Source: Alphaproteobacteria bacterium
GTDB taxonomy: Bacteria; Pseudomonadota; Alphaproteobacteria; RF32; CAG-239
Reading direction: 5' to 3'
Length of the DNA stretch: 64,000 bases
NCBI GenBank assembly: GCA_017460085.1
Contig: JAFUBQ010000003.1
Coordinates: 123,142 to 187,141, forward strand
The notes under the pieces were generated by a model that was given only the letters and a program-made list of their open reading frames with translations, was not told the DNA's origin and ran no database searches. A program made the position numbers and the translations under genes. Of this stretch, positions 9,239 through 16,891 are shown in pieces (positions within the stretch are counted from its first letter, which is position 1; each line of letters begins with the position of its first letter).

Positions 9239-12200
9239 CTAATTCCTCCGATTCCTTGCCGCTTCCGGCAAGCTATAGCCGGATACGTTTTTATCAACAT
9301 CAATAAATGAACCGTTGCTCTTTATATATCCGATTTCACTGTTAATATTTTTTACAACTTTACCTCCGGCATTCATTCTGCCGACAAATTCTCCGGAATT
9401 TGATAAAACAGTATGACCAATATTATAAACATGGCCTAAAACATTGTTTTGCATATCGACAGCTAATGAATCGGTTAAAATATGTCCGACAACAGCTCCG
9501 TTTTGATAAATTCTTCCGTCAAAACCCACTAAACCCTTAACTTTGTCATCATTGCCTATTACAATATCGCCATTTACAACTTCACCTAAAAATTTGCCAT
9601 CGTTGTTAATTACTTTTCCATCAGCAAGAACCCGTCCGCTAAGGATGCCCTGAATATCGCTGAATTGTCCGTTAGGCAAAGCAATTCCGATTATTTGCCC
9701 GGAAAAATCAATTACCATACCTTGCGGTAAAATGCCTATATTTGCAGCTGTTGCACCGCCGGGCAGAAGTGCGCTGATATAGTTTGCATTTTTAGCCACG
9801 ACTAAACCATGGTCATTAGAGTATCCCACTATGTTTCCCATTACATCAGTCATTAAATCAAAAGGTAAAACTTCGCCTATTATAGTTTTATCTTTTATCA
9901 CATGTCCGTCAGGAACAACACGTCCGGTAATATCTCCGCGGCGATATTTTGTATCACCATCGGTAATTTCTTCTAATTCTACAACATCGCCGTTTTTCAG
10001 AACAAAACCTAAATAAACACCATTATATGCCCGCACGCCGCCTTGTTTGACAACTCCGCCAAGCTGCTGTCCTGAGGCATTGAACATTTGTCCTTTAAGA
10101 TTAATTTTTCCGACTATTGTGCCTTTAAAATCGACAACGTTCAAATCATATCCAACACGTCCCAAAGGCAATCCTTCCATATCTACTACTTGTGCAGGTG
10201 TTAAAAATTTTGCGGCTTTACCTTTATATATGCCATATTCGCTGCCGTTTATTTTTCCAACCGCAATACCTGCAGCATCATATACATTCCCGTCTGCAAA
10301 TAAATGTCCTACTTTTTGCCCGTCAGCAGAATATAAAATGTTAATTTCAGGTACGGCATATCCGATTACGTTCAATGCTTTGTCAACCACATATTTATCA
10401 AAAATTATGCGGGTATCATTCAGGGCCGGAATATTTAATTGGCCTTTTGCATCAACCTGACCTAAATACTTACCATCAAACCCGAAAGCATATTGCGCTT
10501 TTGATGTTGTGCCTATATAAGCCATATAGCGGTCTATTATTTCGCCGAAATCATTCATGCAGCCGATTATTTCACCGTTTTCGGCGCGCAATGTTCCGTT
10601 TTCTTCTAAAATTCCCAATTCTTGCCAATCTCCGGAATATACAACTTTTGGTTCAACCAGATGTCCTTTAATGCTTGGTTTTTCTAAATCAAGTACGGTT
10701 CCGTCTGGGTTAAGACAACCTATTTCTCGGCCGTTTCTGTCACGTACATAGCCATCGGCTGCGGCTTCACCCACATATTGACATTCATTATTATATACGC
10801 TTCCGGTTTTAATGCTTGTTCCCATAAATTTGCCGGTATCAGACCATACAGTTCCATCGGCGTAAACGCGTGCGTTTATATCAATGCCGTCACGTCTTAC
10901 TACTCCGTCTTTATCAAGGTGCGCTCCATAATCGCATCCCCAATTAACTACAATTCCCGGATTAATACCTCTGGCTAAAATGCGGTTTCCGGCAATGTCG
11001 GTAACCAAACCACTTGGTTGCATTTTTCCAACAACTTGTTGCTGATTTATTATTTCTCCGCGATTATTAATTGTTCCCAAAATTTTGCCTTCAGGAGTTA
11101 TTGGTAAAAGATTTTTATTAATGCTTCTGCCGATAATTTCTGTGCCTAATGCACGAATTGCGCCATTTTCATCAACAGTGCCGATAATATTACCATTAAA
11201 ATCGCGAACAACACCATTTTCATCAACATGACCGATAACGTTGCCGTTGACATCTAATGCCCAATTTACCGTGTTGCCGCGTTTACCTATTATGTTGCCG
11301 TTTTCATCAAGGATATTGCCGTTTTCATCTACATGACCTATAATGTTCCCGTTGGCATCAATTACGTTACCGTTTTCATCAATGTAGCCGATAACATTGC
11401 CGTTGGCATCATAAGCCAAAGTTGCGGTATCACCTTTACGTCCGATAATAGGTATATTTTTCATATCACCGTTATTACCTATGATTTCACCTTTATCATT
11501 AACATAACCGATTATTTTGCCGTCACGATGTACCAGACCATCTTTGCCGATATAACCAATGACATTACCGTTTTCGTCAAGAGCTAAATCAGCCCATTCG
11601 TTTGAAACATGGCCGATAATATTACCGTTTTCATCAATGATATTACCATTTTCATCTACATGACCTATAATGTTGCCGTTAAAGTCACGAACAACGCCGT
11701 TTTCATCTACATAACCTATAATATTGCCGTCTTTATCAACAGCTAATTGGACATTTGGGCCGCGCTTGCCTATTTTTTGTGCAGAAACGGCATTACCATT
11801 TTTATCTACCCGACCGACAATATCACCGTTTTCATTAACAATTGAACCGTCAGGCATTACAATACCTATCGGATTGCCGTTTTCATCAAACATAACTTCG
11901 CCCGATTTTGCAACCCTGCCTATAGTGTTTCCGTTAAAATCAACAACTTCACCGTTTTCATTCATACGGCCGATAACGTTGCCGTCCAAATCTACAACTG
12001 AACCGTCAGGTAAAACTCGGCCGATTATGTTACCGTTATCATCATAAACATAACCGTAATCCAAAGCCTTGCCAATGACATTGCCGTTGGCATCAACTAC
12101 TGTGCCGTCTGCCAAAACATTACCGATAACATTGCCGTCAACATCATAAGCAACTCCGTTAGCATCAACATGGCCGATAACATTACCATTTTCATCCATT

Positions 12201-13024
12201 ATCATGCGGCCGGTAGATGCAACTCCTATGACATTGCCGTCACGGTCGACAATTAAACCGTCTGCTGTAACTTTACCTATTTCATTACCGCTGAAATCTC
12301 GCACAATGCCGTCATCACCGATAACGCCGATAATTTTGCCGTCAGGACCTACGGCATAACGCACTTTAGAAGTATCGGATAAATTTGTATCGGCAATACC
12401 TGATGCTCCATTACCGCTATCACAGAAATTGCAATTTTCTTTAGTAACGGCACTTCCGAATACCGACACTTCATCATGTTTGGCATCTCTTTCTGAAAGC
12501 CTTGTTTCGTGCCAAATTACTTTGAAGTTGTTTTGCACATTTTCCGCAATTGTCGGTATCCAGTTCATTAAAACGCTGCAGGTAATTTTACCCCGCAATT
12601 CTTTATTATTACAATCAGTTTTAAAACTGAAACCTTCAAATGGTGCATCTTCTAATTCTACTGAAACAATGCGAATGGCAAATTTTCCGTTAGTTCCGAT
12701 TGTTAAGACATTACTTGCCTCATTACCTAAAAGAACTTGTCCCATATTAATCGGATTTGGAGTAAGTGTAATCGGTTTTTCTTCCGTTTCCGCCTCATCG
12801 AATTCTATTTCTGCTTCGGAAGAAGTTTCTGAAGCAATGCCAATGTCAGTTTCGGCATCAATAGTCGATTCTACTTCATATTTTTGTTCTTCCACCGGTT
12901 CATCTGCCGCTAGTAATAAAAGTCCGAACACAAACAAACATAAGGTAATAATACCCACAATCAAAATAATGTGGTTGGTTTTGCGAACATATCTGTCTGA
13001 ATGTGTTAAAACTTCTTTTGCCAT
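9239..13024 (-). CDS. Membrane-anchored 17-residue-repeat protein of T4SS locus 1
   Basis: 1261 residues. One transmembrane helix at about 18-41 (cytoplasmic N-terminus with R/K) leads into an acidic linker. An Ig-like region follows (about 85-200; PNPINMGQVLLGNE, then paired cysteines in TDCNNKELRGKITCSV), which resembles ASPM-SPD2-Hydin/choice-of-anchor-D folds. The rest, about 220-1250, is a 17-residue repeat (for example IGRVLPDGSVVDLDGNV), very regular between about 230 and 620 and more degenerate later. The same repeat fills the next gene, which ends in VirB10. I infer an inner-membrane-rooted scaffold crossing the periplasm and pairing with that protein. The repeat pattern also recalls the DUF3659 repeat of fungal proteins, which is probably convergent. 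No enzymatic motif seen. Confidence 0.85.
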   Translation of the reverse strand: MAKEVLTHSDRYVRKTNHIILIVGIITLCLFVFGLLLLAADEPVEEQKYEVESTIDAETDIGIASETSSEAEIEFDEAETEEKPITLTPNPINMGQVLLGNEASNVLTIGTNGKFAIRIVSVELEDAPFEGFSFKTDCNNKELRGKITCSVLMNWIPTIAENVQNNFKVIWHETRLSERDAKHDEVSVFGSAVTKENCNFCDSGNGASGIADTNLSDTSKVRYAVGPDGKIIGVIGDDGIVRDFSGNEIGKVTADGLIVDRDGNVIGVASTGRMIMDENGNVIGHVDANGVAYDVDGNVIGNVLADGTVVDANGNVIGKALDYGYVYDDNGNIIGRVLPDGSVVDLDGNVIGRMNENGEVVDFNGNTIGRVAKSGEVMFDENGNPIGIVMPDGSIVNENGDIVGRVDKNGNAVSAQKIGKRGPNVQLAVDKDGNIIGYVDENGVVRDFNGNIIGHVDENGNIIDENGNIIGHVSNEWADLALDENGNVIGYIGKDGLVHRDGKIIGYVNDKGEIIGNNGDMKNIPIIGRKGDTATLAYDANGNVIGYIDENGNVIDANGNIIGHVDENGNILDENGNIIGKRGNTVNWALDVNGNVIGHVDENGVVRDFNGNIIGTVDENGAIRALGTEIIGRSINKNLLPITPEGKILGTINNRGEIINQQQVVGKMQPSGLVTDIAGNRILARGINPGIVVNWGCDYGAHLDKDGVVRRDGIDINARVYADGTVWSDTGKFMGTSIKTGSVYNNECQYVGEAAADGYVRDRNGREIGCLNPDGTVLDLEKPSIKGHLVEPKVVYSGDWQELGILEENGTLRAENGEIIGCMNDFGEIIDRYMAYIGTTSKAQYAFGFDGKYLGQVDAKGQLNIPALNDTRIIFDKYVVDKALNVIGYAVPEINILYSADGQKVGHLFADGNVYDAAGIAVGKINGSEYGIYKGKAAKFLTPAQVVDMEGLPLGRVGYDLNVVDFKGTIVGKINLKGQMFNASGQQLGGVVKQGGVRAYNGVYLGFVLKNGDVVELEEITDGDTKYRRGDITGRVVPDGHVIKDKTIIGEVLPFDLMTDVMGNIVGYSNDHGLVVAKNANYISALLPGGATAANIGILPQGMVIDFSGQIIGIALPNGQFSDIQGILSGRVLADGKVINNDGKFLGEVVNGDIVIGNDDKVKGLVGFDGRIYQNGAVVGHILTDSLAVDMQNNVLGHVYNIGHTVLSNSGEFVGRMNAGGKVVKNINSEIGYIKSNGSFIDVDKNVSGYSLPEAARNRRN

Positions 13025-13027
13025 ATC

Positions 13028-14641
13028 TTATTGCATCCTTATAACACTGCAGAAAACACCGTTACGGCCAAGTTGGCTGCACAAAGTGTCACCGCTGTCC
13101 AAATTTTTAACCGGGCCAACCCGTAAATGGAATAATTCTTTACCTTGTCCGTCTGCCGGAGTATCTACCGAATAAAACGGCTCATAACCGCTTAATAGCG
13201 AAGAATAGCGTCCGGATAATTCTTTCCATGTTGCTTCCAAATTATTCACGTTAGAGTCGGTGCCAAGCTCAATAGAAAGAGCTCCGCTTTCTTCATCAGC
13301 AAAACCGCTACCATATTTATATTGCGGATATGGATTTTGCATGGCTCCGCCGTGAGAGCGGTCAATACGTGTCATTTTGCTGTAGTCTAAATTACCGCAG
13401 CCGGTTGTCATGCAAACTCCGTTGGCTGTCATAGAGCCGTATGCGCCGTTATTGTTGCCGTTATAAGCTCCGTCATTAGCAAAACCGGCTCCAGAACCTA
13501 AATTAAGCCCACCTTTATCATCAAGCGTGCCATAATCACCGTTTTTACCATTACCGTTGTTCTTATTCGGAATTTTCGGTCCAACATCCCAAGCATCTCC
13601 GTCATCGGCATATGTTACATATTGTGTACCTTCATCATCAGAGCGACGTAATTTTAAGCAAACCATGCGCTTACCATTACGCATGACCATATCGCCGACT
13701 CCTTCCACAATAATCAAACGATTATTTGGACCTTTGGTTCTAAATCCGACTGGTGTTTCCACCCTTTCTACAATTAGTGTTACTATAGGGCGTTGCACCA
13801 TATTCAACGCTTTTTCGCCTAAATCTATGTAAGTGAAAATATCATCACGCCAAACTCTTTCCGGCGCAATTACCACATCATCCGGATTCGGCACATAAAT
13901 TTCTATATCAAACCTAAATTTAGCAGGGTCTAGCGGAATGCTTTTCAACCAATCTTCTTTCAAAAAACGTTTAGTAAAAGTTGAATCAACTGATTTTTTG
14001 CCGCCATTATAGTAATTATTAGCATTAATATGTCCGGAACCGGAGCCTCCTAATATTCCCACACCGCTCCTGGGACTACCTCCCGATGCGCCGGCGCCAT
14101 CGACGACATCAATATCAATAATGGAGTTTGTCAGGCGCTCCGTATTAACACCTTCGCTTTTAACATAAAAAACATATTTGTTACCTGAACGGCCGAAAAC
14201 AATAATATTGCTGTCAACGCCAACATTTGTGCCAGCGCGCGGATATAGCAATAATGTATTCGGTCCGGAAATTTGTCCGTCAAAAGAATTAGTGTCACCA
14301 ATGTAGATATTTTCTATCAATTCCCATTCCGGAAAATTAACCAATGTCATCATAGCTTCACGCAAGCGAATCGGCAACACCAAATCAGGCGACCAATAAT
14401 ATTTTGAATATGCCGGTTTGCTTTGCCCTTCACCTAAATTTTGCAAAGGGTCTTGCCATGCACTTTGAATCATTCCAAGTGAGTTAAAACCGGCATAGTT
14501 CAAATTCATCGGCTGATAGTTCCCCTGTGATTGGTCGGCATATTGATCCATTGTGCTTTCTTCCAGCAATTTTGCTTGTACGCCGTAAGCAATAAAACTG
14601 CCAAATAAAGCAAATATTCCTATTTTCAAACCTGTTTTCAT
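13028..14641 (-). CDS. virB9: VirB9/TrbG-like outer-membrane-complex protein with C-terminal SPOR domain
   Basis: 537 residues from the ATG at 14641, which follows AAGGAT and gives a good signal peptide (MKTGLKIGIFALFGSFIAYGVQA). The N-terminal VirB9 half shows LREAMMTLVNFPEWELI, NTLLLYPRAGTNVGVDSNIIV and YVFYVKSEG (about 90-175). The C-terminal VirB9 half shows PERVWRDDIFTYIDLGEKA and NRLIIVEGVGDMVMRNGKRMVCLKL (about 255-335). A Gly/Asn-rich stretch of about 100 residues follows, and the last 35-40 residues (FHLRVGPVKNLDSGDTLCSQL) read as the end of a SPOR peptidoglycan-binding domain. VirB9 forms the outer-membrane ring with VirB7 and VirB10, and all three are neighbours here. The SPOR tail would tie the ring to septal or denuded glycan. 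Confidence 0.85.
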   Translation of the reverse strand: MKTGLKIGIFALFGSFIAYGVQAKLLEESTMDQYADQSQGNYQPMNLNYAGFNSLGMIQSAWQDPLQNLGEGQSKPAYSKYYWSPDLVLPIRLREAMMTLVNFPEWELIENIYIGDTNSFDGQISGPNTLLLYPRAGTNVGVDSNIIVFGRSGNKYVFYVKSEGVNTERLTNSIIDIDVVDGAGASGGSPRSGVGILGGSGSGHINANNYYNGGKKSVDSTFTKRFLKEDWLKSIPLDPAKFRFDIEIYVPNPDDVVIAPERVWRDDIFTYIDLGEKALNMVQRPIVTLIVERVETPVGFRTKGPNNRLIIVEGVGDMVMRNGKRMVCLKLRRSDDEGTQYVTYADDGDAWDVGPKIPNKNNGNGKNGDYGTLDDKGGLNLGSGAGFANDGAYNGNNNGAYGSMTANGVCMTTGCGNLDYSKMTRIDRSHGGAMQNPYPQYKYGSGFADEESGALSIELGTDSNVNNLEATWKELSGRYSSLLSGYEPFYSVDTPADGQGKELFHLRVGPVKNLDSGDTLCSQLGRNGVFCSVIRMQ

Positions 14642-14651
14642 ATTTTTATCC

Positions 14652-15401
14652 TTATTCTTTAATTTGTTTAGTGCCATATGAAATTACCTTAAATCCAACC
14701 GGATTTTTCAATCTCTCTTTATATTGAACTTTTCTCGGTTGATATTGAATCTTTAAACTGGCGCGATATTTAATGGTGCGAGGGGTATATGAAGACGGCA
14801 AATAATAGTCCACCACATATTCCACTTGCCATAGTGAATCTCCAACTTCATTAACGGTTAAAATTCTCACCGAACTGGTAAGTCCGTCTTGTCTCATTCG
14901 CTGCATCAGCTTTTTACCTGTATTGCTTAAAAAGTCTTGATACACCAAGTTGGAAGACATTTCTTGTAAATCACCGCCGGTTTGCCAGCGTGACTGCATT
15001 TCATCAACATCAGATAATAATGTTGTTCTTAATAAAACATATTCGCGAACAAATGTTTCGGTAATAGATTTTTGAGATTCCATCGAACGCGTATATGGTA
15101 TAATTCTATAAACTTGGTCTTCCTTATTAGATAGGGTTAATAAATATGGTTCAACTCGATATAGCGGCAATATATTGGAAATTGTCAGAAGTAAAATTAA
15201 GTTACAGCACAAACTGATAGCTGTTACCACGGCAAAAGCACGAGCTGTCCACAAATAGCGCTTTTCGCTAGCATTAACCACCAAACTGTCTTCATTGCGA
15301 TTAACTCTGCGTGACGCGTTTGCCGTTCTTTGTGCTTGAGGCCGTTGTGTGGTACCAATCAGCCTCTGCTCTGTGTTTTTTACTCCTAATTGATCTGCCA
15401 T
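14652..15401 (-). CDS. virB8: VirB8-like inner-membrane T4SS component (copy 1)
   Basis: 249 residues: cytoplasmic N-terminal 53 residues, one transmembrane helix (about 54-78), then a periplasmic NTF2-like VirB8 domain. Family-like features are the ETFVREYVLLRTTLLSDVDEMQSRWQTGG helix region, SVRILTV, LWQVEYVVDYYLP and the C-terminal KNPVGFKVISYG. VirB8 nucleates assembly of the inner-membrane complex and contacts VirB9/VirB10, which are the next genes (10 bases to the VirB9 start). A second VirB8 with the same layout and the closing NP-x-GF-x-V motif is encoded at 61100-61858. Confidence 0.92.
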   Translation of the reverse strand: MADQLGVKNTEQRLIGTTQRPQAQRTANASRRVNRNEDSLVVNASEKRYLWTARAFAVVTAISLCCNLILLLTISNILPLYRVEPYLLTLSNKEDQVYRIIPYTRSMESQKSITETFVREYVLLRTTLLSDVDEMQSRWQTGGDLQEMSSNLVYQDFLSNTGKKLMQRMRQDGLTSSVRILTVNEVGDSLWQVEYVVDYYLPSSYTPRTIKYRASLKIQYQPRKVQYKERLKNPVGFKVISYGTKQIKE

Positions 15402-15416
15402 TAAATAATCTCTCCG

Positions 15417-15605
15417 TTAAATTGTTTCCATAAACCAATCAGGTACATTTTTAATCATTTCAATTTGCATACAAGCGCATGGCGAAAGTTTCAGCTCATT
15501 AATGTCTTTACCGATGCCGACAGTTTCCGGTTCATAATAAGAACCGAACAAACTGCATGCAGTAAGTGCTAAAATTACACCATAAATAAAAATTTTCTTA
15601 CTCAT
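15417..15605 (-). CDS. Small lipoprotein, VirB7-like by position
   Basis: 62 residues with a lipoprotein signal peptide and lipobox LTAC (lipidated Cys at 17), then a short domain with a CAC motif. It lies between the PilT/DotB-like ATPase and virB8, 15 bases before virB8. Short outer-membrane lipoproteins (VirB7, or DotD in Dot/Icm) stabilise VirB9/DotH rings, and this is the only lipoprotein candidate in locus 1. The assignment rests on lipobox, size and neighbours, not on sequence similarity that I can show. Confidence 0.7.
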   Translation of the reverse strand: MSKKIFIYGVILALTACSLFGSYYEPETVGIGKDINELKLSPCACMQIEMIKNVPDWFMETI

Positions 15606-15788
15606 TTTCCATCTCTTTTACAATTTTTTAAATTCGTCATCGAATCGACAACAATTAAGGATTTTTCAGCCTTTGCCACCTTTCGCCGCCGGCAAAAAAT
15701 ACTCCTTTGGATTTTAGCATAAGCTAAAAAGATTAAAATTGATTAAACAAAACAAATTCAGAAAATTAAAAATTAAATTACAAAATTT
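15606..15788. other. Spacer inside T4SS locus 1
   Basis: 183 AT-rich bases between the DotB-like ATPase and the lipoprotein gene. No open frame with a ribosome site is visible. A promoter for the lipoprotein-virB11 part could lie here, but I see no convincing pair of promoter boxes. Confidence 0.4.
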
Positions 15789-16763
15789 TTATTGTGCTTT
15801 AGTGTCATGAAGGTCAAACAGCGGTTTGCCTTGTTTCATTCGATTCATCTGCATTTCAATTGTAGTGGCAAGATTAAGTTTTCCGTTTTTGATAATGTTG
15901 CGAGTTTGGTCGCCTTGCGTTGTATTCGGATTAGCAAACAAATATTGTACCTCTGGCCGCTTAACTCCAATTCCTACCAATGATTGGTGAATAACTCCGA
16001 GAATTCCGCGTGAAAGCAGGTCAAAAGCTAAATCTTCGCTCATATTCGATGCTGAAGCATGTTTAACCAGCGCGTCAAGTGCGTCAGATACATTGTTAGC
16101 ATGAATGGTTGAAAGCACCAAATGGCCTGAAGTTGCAGCGCGTAAACATTCGCTGGCTGCTTCAGGTGTTCTGATTTCGCCAACCATAATGTAGCGCGGC
16201 CGAGAACGCAAGGCAGAACGTAATGCTGCTCCCCAATTATCATTTTGTGGTTGAGTTTGTTTGCATAAACCTAATGAACCATTAATTGCGTGATATTCGC
16301 CGTCAAGCGGCATTTCAAAAGGGTCTTCAATAGTGTATGCAAAGCCGCCGTTGCGAATGAGAAATTCACGCAATAAGCTGGAGATTGTCGTTGTTTTGCC
16401 TGAACCTGTTGCGCCGCCCAGCAAAATTAGTCCCGAAGCCGTTCCAAGAGTTGCCAAATAATTAATCAATGGTTGGGGATAGCCTAACACTGATAAATCG
16501 GGAACTTTTTTGGGCATTTTTCGCATGCAATACATTACGCCATACATTGAAACACTGCGTTCCACCCGAAAAAAGTAATCTTCATATATAACAGAATAAC
16601 TCGGATTACCGCTATATTTTTTTTCCAGTAAAGCATAAAATTCGGTAAAGTCGTCAAATTGCATAGCTTGCAAGCCGTTTTCAGTATGTGATGCCGGAAC
16701 AAATATTTGTTTATTGGGCATAATATAAATATCGGAATAAAAAACGTCATTAATTCTAGCCAT
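15789..16763 (-). CDS. PilT/DotB-family traffic ATPase
   Basis: 324 residues from the ATG at 16763, preceded by AAGGAGAAAGATAAA; the frame is open a further 11 codons but without a better ribosome site. The RecA-like domain has Walker A GGATGSGKTTT (about 114-124), a DPFEMP acidic box, Walker B-like YIMVGEIRTPEA (about 190) and the His box GHLVLSTIHANN (about 217). This is the GspE/PilT lineage to which DotB of Dot/Icm belongs, distinct from the VirB11-like ATPase at the far end of the locus. It is the first gene of locus 1, followed by 183 bases with no gene before the lipoprotein. DotB/TraJ-like function in substrate recruitment or pilus dynamics is inferred. Confidence 0.85.
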   Translation of the reverse strand: MARINDVFYSDIYIMPNKQIFVPASHTENGLQAMQFDDFTEFYALLEKKYSGNPSYSVIYEDYFFRVERSVSMYGVMYCMRKMPKKVPDLSVLGYPQPLINYLATLGTASGLILLGGATGSGKTTTISSLLREFLIRNGGFAYTIEDPFEMPLDGEYHAINGSLGLCKQTQPQNDNWGAALRSALRSRPRYIMVGEIRTPEAASECLRAATSGHLVLSTIHANNVSDALDALVKHASASNMSEDLAFDLLSRGILGVIHQSLVGIGVKRPEVQYLFANPNTTQGDQTRNIIKNGKLNLATTIEMQMNRMKQGKPLFDLHDTKAQ

Positions 16764-16795
16764 TTTATCTTTCTCCTTAAACGCTGTTTCGAGCA

Positions 16796-16801
16796 ATTAT
16801 A
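16796..16801 (-). promoter_or_regulatory. Candidate -10 box for T4SS locus 1
   Basis: A perfect TATAAT on the minus strand, 33 bases before the ATG at 16763. The -35 region has no clear TTGACA, so the promoter is tentative. The region is shared with the divergent msbA-like gene. Confidence 0.35.
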
Positions 16802-16891
16802 ACAAGCTAATTGTTAAATTCTGTTTAATTGTGATTGCCTTCCGCTGAAAAATATCATAGCATAACCATAAGTTAAGGTGAAAATATAAAA

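Noticed and set aside
11160..12360. Short, evenly spaced DNA repeats that could suggest a CRISPR array or satellite
   Set aside because: The period is 51 bases in frame with the 17-residue protein repeat, units vary mostly at synonymous sites and there are no unique spacers.
12429..13175. Plus-strand open frame of 248 codons
   Set aside because: It runs opposite the start of the repeat-protein gene and the end of virB9, without ribosome site or protein-like composition; a shadow of low-stop antisense sequence.
4070..16763. Integrated conjugative element around T4SS locus 1
   Set aside because: No relaxase, coupling protein, integrase, tRNA-flanking direct repeat or shift in base composition seen; it is embedded among core genes.
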